Shown here piece after piece: positions 1 through 8,106 of a stretch of 64,000 nucleotides of DNA (position 1 is its first letter; each line of letters opens with the position of its first letter). The notes under the pieces were generated by a model. It was given only the letters and a program-made list of their open reading frames with translations, was not told the DNA's origin and searched no databases. Source of the stretch: Tepidimicrobium xylanilyticum (GTDB lineage: Bacteria; Bacillota; Clostridia; Tissierellales; Tepidimicrobiaceae); assembly GCF_900106765.1 (NCBI RefSeq), contig NZ_FNNG01000002.1, positions 248,001 to 312,000 of the forward strand. Direction: 5' to 3'. Made by a program: the position numbers and the translations under genes.

Positions 1-94
1 CTAGACAATCTCCTTCCTCTATTGAAAAGGCTACATTCCGTATAATATCCTCCTTCCAATAGGAAAAACTTATATTGTCAGCTAATAAGCTCAT
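1..94 (-). CDS. ABC importer ATP-binding protein, N-terminal fragment (cut by window edge)
   Basis: Only the first 31 codons lie in the window; the gene continues to the left. The fragment starts with ATG at 94 and reads like the opening beta strands of a FecE/BtuD-type ATPase (NISFSYWKEDIIRNV, then SIEEGD just before where the Walker A would come). Its ATG overlaps the stop codon of the FecCD permease by four bases (ATGA), so the two are translationally coupled. The match to the ABC family rests on this short stretch plus context; the substrate cannot be told, but the partner permease is of the iron-siderophore/cobalamin/metal class. Confidence 0.75.
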   Translation of the reverse strand, partial: MSLLADNISFSYWKEDIIRNVAFSIEEGDCL

Positions 95-1176
95 CTAGTG
101 ATGTCCCCCTTTATAAGAAAATAAAGGAATAATGGTGCTCCAATAAAGGATGTAACAGCTCCTACTGGTAACACTTGTGGAGATAATACCACCCGAGCCA
201 ATGTATCAGATATAAGCAATATTAAAGATCCCATAATTGCCGATGCGGGTATAAGATATCTATTATCACTGCCAACTATCTTTCTCGTTATCTGAGGGCA
301 TACTAAACCTATAAAACCTATTGTGCCTAAAAAAGATACAGTAACAGCAGTTAGAATTGACGCCATGACCATTCCACCAAATCGAATTCTTTCCACATCT
401 ACTCCTAAACTTTTGGCAGTTTCATCTCCAGTAGCCAACACATTATAATCCCATCTATGGCTCATAAAATAGACAACAGCTATGAAAACCACAATCCCCA
501 TGATTGCAATTTCTCTCCAAGATGCTCTACTCAGATCTCCAAAAGTCCAAAAGATTGCAGCAGCAACTTTAGTTGTATCGCTAGAAAAATATTGAAGAAT
601 TATTATACCTGCTGAAAAAAGTGAGTTTAATGCCGTTCCTGCCAGAATAATACTGTAGATTGTGAAATGACCAATTGTAGATAAGAAAATAATTAATAAA
701 GTAGATAATATTGAAAAAATGATTGCACAAATCGTTACCATATAAGGGTTGTTAATTTGAATCTCTCCCAAGCCTATGTTAACAATGGTACCAGCTCCTA
801 ATAGAAGGATTGCTACATTTGCTCCAAAAGCAGCAGCATTTGATACTCCAAGGATAGAAGGGGATGCTAATGGATTTCTTAAATTATTTTGCATGATACA
901 CCCTGCCAGCGACAATCCAATACCAGAAATTATACCTGATACTATCCTAGGCATACGAATATTTCGTACAATAGAAATAGATTTGGAATCACTTAATCCT
1001 AATATGGCCAAGATCGCTTCCTTAGGGCTAATGTTAGATGCCCCAGCATTTATAGCTAAAAAAAATGCGATTACTTGTAAAATAATCAAGAGAATAATTA
1101 TTGCTTTATTTCTAATCAAATATTCATTATATAAGGCGTTTTGATATGATGCTTTATTGCTTTTTGTAATATTCAT
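91..1176 (-). CDS. FecCD-family ABC importer permease
   Basis: Integral membrane permease of the BtuC/FepD/FecCD family, 361 residues, with about ten hydrophobic segments. Family hallmarks are visible: RIVSGIISGIGLSLAG near the end of the first quarter, LRNPLASPSILGVSNAAAFGA, and the C-terminal GFIGLVCPQITR segment that carries the coupling helix to the ATPase. It lies just downstream of an FmdE-like gene and overlaps the ATPase gene by four bases, so the three form one minus-strand operon. No substrate-binding protein is next to it in the window. Iron, molybdate/tungstate or corrinoid are all possible substrates; FmdE as neighbour mildly favours a metal-linked role (inference). Confidence 0.9.
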   Translation of the reverse strand: MNITKSNKASYQNALYNEYLIRNKAIIILLIILQVIAFFLAINAGASNISPKEAILAILGLSDSKSISIVRNIRMPRIVSGIISGIGLSLAGCIMQNNLRNPLASPSILGVSNAAAFGANVAILLLGAGTIVNIGLGEIQINNPYMVTICAIIFSILSTLLIIFLSTIGHFTIYSIILAGTALNSLFSAGIIILQYFSSDTTKVAAAIFWTFGDLSRASWREIAIMGIVVFIAVVYFMSHRWDYNVLATGDETAKSLGVDVERIRFGGMVMASILTAVTVSFLGTIGFIGLVCPQITRKIVGSDNRYLIPASAIMGSLILLISDTLARVVLSPQVLPVGAVTSFIGAPLFLYFLIKGDITR

Positions 1177-1179
1177 AAT

Positions 1180-1704
1180 TTACCAACCTCTTGAATATTC
1201 TTTATAGCAATCTAGACAAACTTTCTTTCCATCTTGAAGACGTATTTTATTTTCAGAGGCTCCCTCATTACATACTTCACATATAACAGTATTAAATTTT
1301 CTTGCTTTGTCTGGCAATTCTATACTAATCCACTCTATCTTAAATAAATCTTCTGCTGGTCCCTTTAATATATATTCTTGTCTTTCATGTCTTTCCATTT
1401 GGAGATCATCATGTTTTAGTAGTAATCTTAATGCCTTATCATTTTTTCTGCTTATGAAGGTAAAAGCCATCTTTCCAGTACCTTTTAAGATCAAATTGCC
1501 TTTTCCTAGAGTACAGCCCGTTACATATTGAACCGCATCCACACCACAGGCATCATTTTCTGTTATACATACAATTTCTTCATCTTGTGAAAAATTTAAT
1601 TCCATCTTCTCCATTGCTATTTGAGATGCCCTAAATCCAATAGCTAATCCTGGACATTCATGCCCATGAAACCTTACACATTCATACCATAATTTCTGAT
1701 TCAT
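1180..1704 (-). CDS. FmdE-like protein with C-terminal zinc-ribbon
   Basis: About 174 residues. The N-terminal two thirds match the FmdE family (named after formylmethanofuran dehydrogenase subunit E): FHGHECPGLAIGFRAS near the start, with conserved His/Cys, then ENDACGVDAVQ and GCTLGKGNL. The C-terminus has a Cys4 zinc-ribbon (CEVC...CLDC). The start is taken at ATG 1704, because the upstream TTG at 1719 lies within the ribosome site GAGGGGGAG. Such proteins occur in bacteria without methanogenesis, often beside FecCD-type transporters, and their biochemical role is not established. It heads the operon with the permease and ATPase and is driven by the promoter at 1775-1803. Confidence 0.85.
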   Translation of the reverse strand: MNQKLWYECVRFHGHECPGLAIGFRASQIAMEKMELNFSQDEEIVCITENDACGVDAVQYVTGCTLGKGNLILKGTGKMAFTFISRKNDKALRLLLKHDDLQMERHERQEYILKGPAEDLFKIEWISIELPDKARKFNTVICEVCNEGASENKIRLQDGKKVCLDCYKEYSRGW

Positions 1705-1774
1705 TTTACTCCCCCTCAATGATTTAATCTAAATAAAGGAATTTATTAGGAATTGTTATCATTTTATCAATTAA

Positions 1775-1803
1775 ATTGTAGCTAATATTAAAAATAGTGT
1801 CAA
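1775..1803 (-). promoter_or_regulatory. Promoter of the FmdE/FecCD operon (copy 1 of a repeated regulatory region)
   Basis: On the minus strand TTGACA (1803-1798) and TACAAT (1780-1775) are separated by exactly 17 bases. It is closely similar, well beyond the two boxes, to the promoter at 3192-3220: shared bases run from CAAGG and TTTACAA upstream of the -35 box to TTGATAAAAT downstream of the -10 box. A TTTAC-N6-GTAAA inverted repeat lies 126 bp upstream at 1929-1944. The rest of 1705-1970 shows no gene. Confidence 0.75.
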
Positions 1804-1928
1804 ACTTTGTAAACCTTGTTTTTTCTTGCTTTGCACTCATTTTGTTTCATGTTTAGTTTACACTAAAAAAAAAATGTATGCCTTAGGTCAACTTGTATTT
1901 TGAAGGATATAGATATATTATTGTTAAC

Positions 1929-1944
1929 TTTACTCGAATGTAAA
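1929..1944. promoter_or_regulatory. Inverted repeat TTTAC-N6-GTAAA, upstream element copy 1
   Basis: A short inverted repeat, TTTACTCGAATGTAAA on the plus strand. The same element recurs at 3347-3362, at nearly the same distance (126 versus 127 bp) from a matching promoter. It is a candidate binding site for a regulator shared by both transcription units. No regulator can be assigned. Confidence 0.45.
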
Positions 1945-1971
1945 ATAAAGTGAAATTTAAAAGAAGTAAAA

Positions 1972-2006
1972 TACCCCTTACTAAATGATCGATTTAGTAA
2001 GGGGTA
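1972..2006 (-). terminator. Hairpin terminator after the membrane-protein gene
   Basis: A 15-bp perfect stem (TACCCCTTACTAAAT and its complement) with a 5-base loop, just downstream of the stop codon at 2014 and followed on the minus strand by TTTTAC. Confidence 0.75.
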
Positions 2007-2013
2007 GAATTTG

Positions 2014-3021
2014 TTAAGATATAAATTGAGAATCAAGGATTGAAGGTTCACCAAGGGCTTTGATCTTTTTATATCCAGACAAATCTGTATATAATTCTCC
2101 CAGATATGGATTTCTTTTAGTAACTTTTACTTTATAGATCATATAAATGAATACAGCTACATTAGCAATTAATGCAAGAAAACTTACAGTAAGATATATG
2201 TTAGGATTATATGTGGATATTACCATGTATTTCCCTTGATCTTGGAAATTTGGAAAAGTTTGAGCAAACATACACCAAATAGCCAATGTATGGGCCCTAT
2301 GTTGTAGCCATGCTCCTTTTCCTAATGTAAAAGCACATAGAGTTGGTGCCAACAATAATGCTAAACCGCAATACCATGAATGGCCAGGTAAACAATTATA
2401 TGTATAAGCAAAATTCCATAAATCATAAGCAATTATCCAAAACCACATCATATCAGGCCAAAGCATATCCTTGCTCTTATCCTTTTCAGTTTCTTTTCTA
2501 ATAATAATCCCAAACCATCCAGTAATGGTTATAATATTTAGTATACCTGCAATAGCATTCATATAATTCCATGAGCCACTCATCATAATTTGACCTTCAA
2601 ATAACTCCTTATTAAGTCCAAGATTACCTATTTGAATATCTCGAATTACAGCTTCTAGAATATTAATAGCAAGAATTAGTGGAGGGAAGATTAATGCTGA
2701 CTTTTTTTCGCAAAGGCGCCATTTCACTTCCCCAGTAACTTTATCTTTTTTCTCATAATGTCTAATAAACCAAAAGCCTATACAACCTGCAGTAGCAGAA
2801 TAAACTTTTGCCAAGTGAAACCAATCAGTATAGGTTGTATCTTTCAACACAGTAAACCAAAGTATGGACAAAAATACTGGTAGGACTATAAAGCTAATAA
2901 ATGCACCTATTTTAGACCTTCTTGAAAACTCATTAAATAAGAATAACCCAATAAGGACTAAAAACCACATTCCCCAAGCTGAAAATAGAGTTGCACCTTC
3001 AGCATAATTGAATGTAAACAT
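2014..3021 (-). CDS. Multispanning membrane protein of unknown function (DUF5692-like)
   Basis: About 335 residues with eight or so hydrophobic segments and many Trp and Tyr residues, for example DMMWFWIIAYDLWNFAYTYNCLPG and a PNFQDQGKY motif between late helices. From memory it resembles the DUF5692 membrane family, which has no known function; this assignment is tentative. The start is placed at ATG 3021, seven bases after AGGAGG, rather than at the TTG two codons upstream. It has its own promoter at 3192-3220, a near-copy of the FmdE operon promoter, which suggests common control with the metal-importer operon. It is followed by a strong terminator. Confidence 0.7.
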   Translation of the reverse strand: MFTFNYAEGATLFSAWGMWFLVLIGLFLFNEFSRRSKIGAFISFIVLPVFLSILWFTVLKDTTYTDWFHLAKVYSATAGCIGFWFIRHYEKKDKVTGEVKWRLCEKKSALIFPPLILAINILEAVIRDIQIGNLGLNKELFEGQIMMSGSWNYMNAIAGILNIITITGWFGIIIRKETEKDKSKDMLWPDMMWFWIIAYDLWNFAYTYNCLPGHSWYCGLALLLAPTLCAFTLGKGAWLQHRAHTLAIWCMFAQTFPNFQDQGKYMVISTYNPNIYLTVSFLALIANVAVFIYMIYKVKVTKRNPYLGELYTDLSGYKKIKALGEPSILDSQFIS

Positions 3022-3191
3022 AGACAATCCTCCTCAATAAACGATATACATCAATAACTAATACTTTACATTACCTGTTGAATTTTATCACCACCTTTTT
3101 ATTATAAACTTATAATATATTCTTTCATAAACCATGGGTTAAAATGAAACAATATTGGATAGTAGAGTTCGTTATTATTTTATCAAGTTTA

Positions 3192-3220
3192 ATTGTAGCT
3201 AATGATCCGTGAAGTGTCAA
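3192..3220 (-). promoter_or_regulatory. Promoter of the membrane-protein gene (copy 2 of the repeated regulatory region)
   Basis: Minus-strand TTGACA (3220-3215) and TACAAT (3197-3192) with a 17-base spacer. Both boxes and flanks repeat those at 1775-1803. A TTTAC-N6-GTAAA element lies 127 bp upstream. The start codon is about 170 bases downstream, leaving a long leader in which no gene or clear RNA motif was recognised. The 3028-3433 gap holds only these elements and the terminator at its right end. Confidence 0.75.
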
Positions 3221-3346
3221 AATTGTAAATCCTTGATAATATCAAAGTTATATAAATTTTATTTCAAGTTTTATTAACATATATGATTCTATATATATTT
3301 GGTTTTATCTATGTTTATAGAGATATAATTTAATAATTATATAAAG

Positions 3347-3362
3347 TTTACTTGAATGTAAA
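3347..3362. promoter_or_regulatory. Inverted repeat TTTAC-N6-GTAAA, upstream element copy 2
   Basis: Plus-strand TTTACTTGAATGTAAA, differing from the element at 1929-1944 by a single base (T for C in the spacer). Its placement relative to the promoter is almost identical in both copies. Confidence 0.45.
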
Positions 3363-3410
3363 ATATATTTGATCATTTCTGAATTATCTTACTTTAGGTA
3401 TGATAAAGTA

Positions 3411-3437
3411 AAACCTCCCGACTATAGGAGGTTTTAA
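3411..3437 (-). terminator. Hairpin terminator of the oxidoreductase gene
   Basis: AAAACCTCC and GGAGGTTTT form a stem around a short loop, overlapping the stop codon at 3434 and followed by TTTTAC on the minus strand. Confidence 0.7.
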
Positions 3438-4687
3438 AAAAATCTTTCTAATATATATTCTGAGTATTGTATACTGTTTTCTATTGAGAGTATACTCATA
3501 ATTTCACCGGCCAAGAAAACATTGTTTTTCCCTTGCATAGCATCCATCTTATCATAAAATCCTTGTTCTAAAACTTGAGTATCTACATAGGGACAATGTT
3601 TCCACTGCTTAGCCTGATATAATCTTGGATTTTTTATACCCAATCTTGATAAGTCTTCCTTTATGTAGTCTAATGCAGATTTGTCAGAATTTTCAGGCGG
3701 ATTATATGCATATAGTATTACCATCCCTTCATTTCCAGTGATGTTCCATCTAGCATCCCATATGGTAATATGGCCTCGTCTATCAGGTGATAAGTTATCC
3801 AATATACAACCACAACCTTTAGGAACATTGTCTACAATAAATGCATATACATTGAAATACTGGTATTTTATGCTCTTAAGGAATTTTTTCATTTCCTCAT
3901 CCCAAAAATCTAAATCAGAAAATTGGTCTAAAGGTGAAGTAATAATTACCTTGTTGAATTCCAATCTTTCAAAGGGGGTCTCAATCCACAAAGTATCTCT
4001 ATCAGATAGCTTTATATCTATTACTTCTTGTCCAAGTCTAATATCCTTTATTCTATTTGCCAAACTTTCTGCTAATATGGAAACCCCTCTTTCCCATGTG
4101 TAAAATTGAGGAATATCCATAAAACACATCAAATGGCTATAGTTCATGATTCTCAATACATAAAGGGCAGGTACTTCATTAATATTTCCTAATCCAAATA
4201 TGGTGAAATAATGTACATAAACAGTTTTTAACACTTTAAAATCGTGTAGATCACACCATTTTGAAAAAGGTAGCATAAGAGCAGGTTCTATATTTTTTAT
4301 ATTAGGATTTTTTAAAGATTTATAGGCATCTAATATATTAGGTAATCTTTGGATTTCTTCAATAAATCCATGTAAATCCTTCTTCGGTATTGGTATTATT
4401 TTTTCTCCATCAGCATTATAATTGGTTCGTGATAGTTTAGGCCCATCAGCTTTAATATTTAGTCTATTCATCAGAGCTCTAAGATTTGAATAAGAGGGGA
4501 GCCCAAAAATAGCACCTAATTCATATGACCTTCCCTTATACCATATAGTATATAACTTACCTCCAAGACGTACATTCTTTTCAAAAAGGGTTACATATTT
4601 ATATCCTTTGTGCTGCAGACCTTCTGCTAGTACAAGTCCAGAAAGGCCTCCACCTATAACAGCTATCTTACAATCATTTTTACTCAT
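3434..4687 (-). CDS. FAD-dependent oxidoreductase (amine oxidase / protoporphyrinogen oxidase-like)
   Basis: 417 residues. The N-terminus carries the dinucleotide-binding Rossmann motif (IAVIGGGLSGL, then FEKN about 20 residues later and a GGK turn), and the C-terminus has the FAD-contacting VFLAGE segment. This is the architecture of NAD(P)-binding/amine-oxidase superfamily proteins; the substrate cannot be predicted. Residues of specialised subfamilies, such as the Cys-linked FAD of monoamine oxidase, were not recognised. Its ATG (4687) lies inside the end of the transposase-like gene, an 8-base overlap, so translation of the two is coupled. That is unusual for a true transposase partner and suggests a regulator-enzyme pair. 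Confidence 0.8.
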   Translation of the reverse strand: MSKNDCKIAVIGGGLSGLVLAEGLQHKGYKYVTLFEKNVRLGGKLYTIWYKGRSYELGAIFGLPSYSNLRALMNRLNIKADGPKLSRTNYNADGEKIIPIPKKDLHGFIEEIQRLPNILDAYKSLKNPNIKNIEPALMLPFSKWCDLHDFKVLKTVYVHYFTIFGLGNINEVPALYVLRIMNYSHLMCFMDIPQFYTWERGVSILAESLANRIKDIRLGQEVIDIKLSDRDTLWIETPFERLEFNKVIITSPLDQFSDLDFWDEEMKKFLKSIKYQYFNVYAFIVDNVPKGCGCILDNLSPDRRGHITIWDARWNITGNEGMVILYAYNPPENSDKSALDYIKEDLSRLGIKNPRLYQAKQWKHCPYVDTQVLEQGFYDKMDAMQGKNNVFLAGEIMSILSIENSIQYSEYILERFF

Positions 4688-5744
4688 CCTTTACACCTCG
4701 TCGTGGAGAATTTATCAATGCTAAAAGCCAAAGAGGCAGCGTATCCAAATCCGTACCGTTTTCTATGGCTCTGTCAAGAACTGCTTCTGCAGGTGTTTTC
4801 CCTTCGTTTGGGCCTTCGGAAATTACATTTGTAAAGTTATACTCTCTCATAAAACTATTGATCCTATTTTCTACTTTTATAAAGGAATCCAGTTTTTCAT
4901 TTATTAGAATCTTATTGTAAAACTCTTTAACTAAAAATTCATTGAATTCCCTTATACCGTTAAATATATCGGTTTCATCTGAAGATATAAATAAATGGTT
5001 TATGTTGTATTCTTCTATAATCGAATTATGCTTATCTCCTTTTACAAAATAGGGCAAAAACTCTCTTTCTCTTTCAGTAACTAGATTTTCAATAGTCAAA
5101 TTGAATGTATCCAATAGATATACCAATTTAACCTCAAAATAGTGCCAGATATCTATATCTTGTTTTCTATTGTATAGCTTCACTTCCGCCCATTTTGAAG
5201 TAGTATCATAAAAACAATATTGATAAATCCTACCGATACCATCAAAAGTACCCATAAAATCTATTCTTTGAATCACCAAATATCCTGGATATCTTTTTTC
5301 TACATCAATAAATTTAGGTATTTTTTTATATAAACTCCTATTAGTTCTATTGGACAATGTTCTATTCTTAGAATATTCTATTCTCTGCTCTTTTTTACTT
5401 AGATTATTGCGTTTCAACACATTATATATTCCTGTCTCCCCAACATTGATTCCTTCACTTTTTAACTCATAGTAAATACGCCTAGGACCATCTTCAGGAT
5501 ATTTTTCCACATAAGCTAATATATCTCGTTCAATAGTTTTTGAAACCTTATTTGGCATTTTTGGTTTTTTTGGTTCCTTATTTTCTAATCCAGCAATGCC
5601 AAACTTCTGATAAGCAGCTTTCCAATTATAAAAAGTAGTCCTTGAAATTCCAAATAATTCACACGTTTTTGAGATATTATTGCCTTTTAAAGCATGTTGT
5701 AATATCCTATACTTTGTATGAGCATTAAATCCTTGAGTTTTCAT
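4680..5744 (-). CDS. Transposase-like HTH/integrase-core protein, probably domesticated
   Basis: 354 residues. Residues 1-55 form an IS3/IS481-type helix-turn-helix (ISKTCELFGISRTTFYNW). A second HTH around 65-115 contains GPRRIYYELKSEG. The rest is an rve-like RNase H fold starting near IDFMGTFDGIG and ending with the family's GKTPAEAVL tail. The first acidic residue is kept, but where the family has TDNG-x-EF this protein has TEREREF, so the second catalytic Asp is replaced by Glu and the Asn-Gly is gone. No terminal inverted repeats were found. It overlaps the downstream oxidoreductase gene by 8 bases. Most likely a captured transposase acting as a DNA-binding regulator; a decayed insertion element is the alternative. 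Confidence 0.7.
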   Translation of the reverse strand: MKTQGFNAHTKYRILQHALKGNNISKTCELFGISRTTFYNWKAAYQKFGIAGLENKEPKKPKMPNKVSKTIERDILAYVEKYPEDGPRRIYYELKSEGINVGETGIYNVLKRNNLSKKEQRIEYSKNRTLSNRTNRSLYKKIPKFIDVEKRYPGYLVIQRIDFMGTFDGIGRIYQYCFYDTTSKWAEVKLYNRKQDIDIWHYFEVKLVYLLDTFNLTIENLVTEREREFLPYFVKGDKHNSIIEEYNINHLFISSDETDIFNGIREFNEFLVKEFYNKILINEKLDSFIKVENRINSFMREYNFTNVISEGPNEGKTPAEAVLDRAIENGTDLDTLPLWLLALINSPRRGVKDE

Positions 5745-5790
5745 TCAATAACCCCCAACAATTAATTCCATACAACTGGTCTCTATTTGC

Positions 5791-5827
5791 TTCTACAAAA
5801 TATACCTTTATTTTTTATTCTACAAAA
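5791..5827. promoter_or_regulatory. Two direct repeats TTCTACAAAA upstream of the transposase-like gene
   Basis: Identical 10-mers at 5791-5800 and 5818-5827, 27 bases apart, in the leader of the gene starting at 5744. They could be operator half-sites, for instance for autoregulation. The sequence is AT-rich, so chance is not excluded. Confidence 0.3.
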
Positions 5828-5864
5828 ACACTATTTTACCTTCTTTATTTCTAATTTTATAAAA

Positions 5865-5897
5865 AACCTCCCTGTAATGAATATTACACGAGAGGTT
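5865..5897 (-). terminator. Hairpin terminator of the aldo/keto reductase gene
   Basis: AACCTC pairs with GAGGTT around an inner TGTAAT/ATTACA stem. The minus strand then runs into six T residues. It lies 17 bases past the stop at 5914. Confidence 0.8.
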
Positions 5898-5913
5898 GAA
5901 ATTTTAAGATGCA

Positions 5914-7047
5914 TTAATCAGCCAATACCAAGTGAGCCTGTCTAAGGTGTTCTCTTATTTCAAGGCCTTGAGGGCAGAGAGCTTCGCACTTTCCACATTC
6001 CATACACTTAGATGCATCCTTACCATTTTCGATATAGGATTTATATAGCCTTTTGGAGTTTACTTCTGTTCCAAATACGTATATATCGTTATACAATTGA
6101 AATATATATGGAATATTAACATTTACCTCACAAGGAAGACAGTATTCACATCCGGTACATCCCACTTTTACCTTTTGTCCATAAATTTCCGTTACCTTAT
6201 CTATTAATTGAATCTCTTCTTCAGTTAAAGAATTAGGAGTTGCATTTGATACAGTTGCTATATTCTCTTTAACTTGATCCAATGTACTCATTCCACTCAA
6301 CAAAACGGATACCTCCTCATGGTTTAACACCCATCTAAGGGCCCATTCAGCAGGAGTTCTCCTGGTCTCACTTAAATCCCATACCGATTTTATTTCACCT
6401 GATGGGTTTGTTAGTTTCCCTCCTTTAATAGGCTCCATTATAACTACGGATATACCTTTATTATAGGCAAATTTAAGCCCTTCTTCTCCAGCTTGATAAC
6501 TCCTATCCAAGTAATTTAACTGTATCTGGCAAAAATCCCATTCATAGGAGACGATGATTTCTTTGAATACATCTAACTCATCGTGGAAGGAAAACCCTAC
6601 ATATTTAACCCTGCCACTTCTTTTGGCATTCTCTAAAAATTTAAAAACATCTAGACTTTTTAGATTGTCCCAAAATTCCTTATTCAAAGTATGTAAAAGA
6701 TAGAAATCAATATACTCCGTATCAAGCTTTTTAAGCTGTTCATTTAAGTATTTATCAAAATCTTCATAGTTTTTTATTAACCAGCTAGGAAGTTTTGTAG
6801 CCAGATAAACCTTATCCCTATATCCATCTTTTAAAGCCTTACCAACCATATATTCGCTATTTCCTTGGTGATAATTGTAGGCTGTATCAATATAATTAAC
6901 TCCATGGTCTATCGCATATCTTAGCATTTCTATGGTTTTTACTTCATCTATTTTGCTCGAATCATTATCAAGTGTTGGAAATCGCATACACCCAAACCCT
7001 AGAGCTGATACTTTAATGTTGTCCTTGGTAAAACTTCTATATTGCAT
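5914..7047 (-). CDS. Aldo/keto reductase with C-terminal 4Fe-4S domain
   Basis: 377 residues. The first 290 form the aldo/keto reductase TIM barrel: ALGFGCMRFP, DTAYNYHQGNSE with catalytic Asp and Tyr, KLP for the Lys, and LLHTL with the His. The C-terminal quarter has ferredoxin-like cysteine groups, CTGCEYCLPC and CMECGKCEALCPQG, able to hold 4Fe-4S clusters. This fused type is common in anaerobic Clostridia and is taken to be a cytoplasmic redox enzyme of unknown substrate. It is monocistronic, starting nine bases after GGGGG and ending at a terminator. Confidence 0.9.
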   Translation of the reverse strand: MQYRSFTKDNIKVSALGFGCMRFPTLDNDSSKIDEVKTIEMLRYAIDHGVNYIDTAYNYHQGNSEYMVGKALKDGYRDKVYLATKLPSWLIKNYEDFDKYLNEQLKKLDTEYIDFYLLHTLNKEFWDNLKSLDVFKFLENAKRSGRVKYVGFSFHDELDVFKEIIVSYEWDFCQIQLNYLDRSYQAGEEGLKFAYNKGISVVIMEPIKGGKLTNPSGEIKSVWDLSETRRTPAEWALRWVLNHEEVSVLLSGMSTLDQVKENIATVSNATPNSLTEEEIQLIDKVTEIYGQKVKVGCTGCEYCLPCEVNVNIPYIFQLYNDIYVFGTEVNSKRLYKSYIENGKDASKCMECGKCEALCPQGLEIREHLRQAHLVLAD

Positions 7048-7139
7048 AATATCCCCCTTTAGTTAAAATATAATTGTTTTATAAATCACAAAAACATTAT
7101 TTTGTACTATTATTATACAATAAATATTTAGCATAACGA

Positions 7140-7172
7140 AAAAAAATTCCCTTTATTTTTATAAATAAAGAA
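7140..7172 (-). terminator. Probable terminator after the GIY-YIG-like gene
   Basis: CTTTATTT and AAATAAAG form a stem followed on the minus strand by GGAATTTTTTTT. The stem is AT-rich, hence moderate confidence. Confidence 0.5.
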
Positions 7173-7216
7173 AACTTTCCTAACTAAGCTTCAAAGTCAT
7201 TAATACTTAGAACAAA

Positions 7217-7561
7217 CTAATAAAACTCAATGCCCTCATTTAACAGTTTCTCCTTGCAAACCATTTTAAGTATTTCTAATTCCTCACTGTAATCAGTTTT
7301 GGACTCATCTTCATCATACTCGAGCTTTTCCAATATTTTAATTATAAAGCTACTTTCTCCGTATTCCTTCCAGTCCATTTGTAATTCTTTATTGGGATGA
7401 TTGCCAAAATTTAATTTAAATTGGATACTATTAACAGTAGCTTTTAGATTATTAGAAGATTCTACAAAACATTTATTACTATAGTTGGATTTTATGATAA
7501 ATACTCCCATATGTGGTTTCATCATCTTATATTGTTCTTTTAATTCCTTTTTTCTATCCAT
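7217..7561 (-). CDS. GIY-YIG nuclease-like small protein
   Basis: 114 residues. The stretch MGVFIIKSNYSNKCFV followed by LKATVNSIQFKLNFG and HPNKELQMDWKEYG follows the pattern of small GIY-YIG proteins of Firmicutes (GVY-x-I, glycine/phenylalanine turn, then NxxL and WxxYG). The GIY is changed to GVF and the usual YIG becomes CFVES, so nuclease activity is doubtful. It sits two bases after the stop of the DUF6530-like gene and shares its promoter. The function of this pair is unknown. Confidence 0.65.
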   Translation of the reverse strand: MDRKKELKEQYKMMKPHMGVFIIKSNYSNKCFVESSNNLKATVNSIQFKLNFGNHPNKELQMDWKEYGESSFIIKILEKLEYDEDESKTDYSEELEILKMVCKEKLLNEGIEFY

Positions 7562-7563
7562 AC

Positions 7564-8046
7564 TTAATAGCCCATCTCCTTTAATATTCTGGATAATGTA
7601 CGTAAGCGCTCCCCTATAAGCTCATCATCATCGCTAAGAGCTTGCCTAAATAGCTTAATATCCTCATCAATTTTTTCATTATCTGTACACACGGCTAATG
7701 TCATAGCATCTCCTTGTAACCCTATTCTATCTATTATGGGGCTATTTGCATCATATAATTTTCCCATTTTATAAGCATCCTCCTGAAAATACTGCTTAGT
7801 TTTGCAAATAAAAATTGCCAAATCAAGTACTCTATGAAGTGGTAGTTCTTCAGATTGTCTAGACCATTTGCCTCCCGTATGCCTCCAAACTTTAGCAGAA
7901 ATATCCACTTTTCCCCTATCATTCCACTGGGCTAATCCTAACGAAAGACCCTTGGCATCAGAATTATAAGCATATCTTCCATCAACATTCTCATAGTTTT
8001 CGGATACAATCACTGGTTTATGTTTTAACGTAGTTGGTATTTTCAA
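7564..8046 (-). CDS. Conserved hypothetical protein (DUF6530-like)
   Basis: 160 residues, soluble, no signal peptide. It contains a well-kept block SLGLAQWNDRGKVDISAKVW and, further on, RIGLQGDAMTLAVC and ERLRTLSRILKEMGY. This resembles the DUF6530 family by recall; no biochemical role is known. Translation begins at TTG (8046) after the ribosome site GAGGAGGGGAG; there is no ATG near the conserved N-terminus. It is the first gene of a two-gene unit with the GIY-YIG-like protein, under a consensus promoter and a 35-bp palindrome, so it is probably tightly regulated. Confidence 0.65.
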   Translation of the reverse strand: MKIPTTLKHKPVIVSENYENVDGRYAYNSDAKGLSLGLAQWNDRGKVDISAKVWRHTGGKWSRQSEELPLHRVLDLAIFICKTKQYFQEDAYKMGKLYDANSPIIDRIGLQGDAMTLAVCTDNEKIDEDIKLFRQALSDDDELIGERLRTLSRILKEMGY

Positions 8047-8070
8047 TATTCTCCCCTCCTCAAATTTAAG

Positions 8071-8105
8071 TTTTAGTAAATTAGTAATCTACTAATTTAC
8101 TAAAA
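8071..8105. promoter_or_regulatory. 35-bp perfect palindrome, likely operator
   Basis: Two perfect 16-base arms (TTTTAGTAAATTAGTA and its complement) around the 3-base centre ATC. It begins two bases downstream of the -10 box of the promoter at 8107-8135 and ends 25 bases before the start codon. That is the classic position for a repressor operator. There is no T tract after it in the minus direction, so it is not a terminator. Confidence 0.7.
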
Positions 8106-8106
8106 A

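Noticed and set aside
1863-2054. Short minus-strand open frame overlapping the terminator after the membrane-protein gene
   Set aside because: It spans the terminator hairpin and low-complexity sequence and has no ribosome site.
4680-5744. Active insertion sequence
   Set aside because: No terminal inverted repeats or target duplications were found, the catalytic motif is changed, and the gene overlaps its neighbour.
7563-8046. Type II toxin-antitoxin system for the DUF6530/GIY-YIG pair
   Set aside because: Sizes and motifs fit no toxin or antitoxin family known to me; the palindrome alone is not enough.
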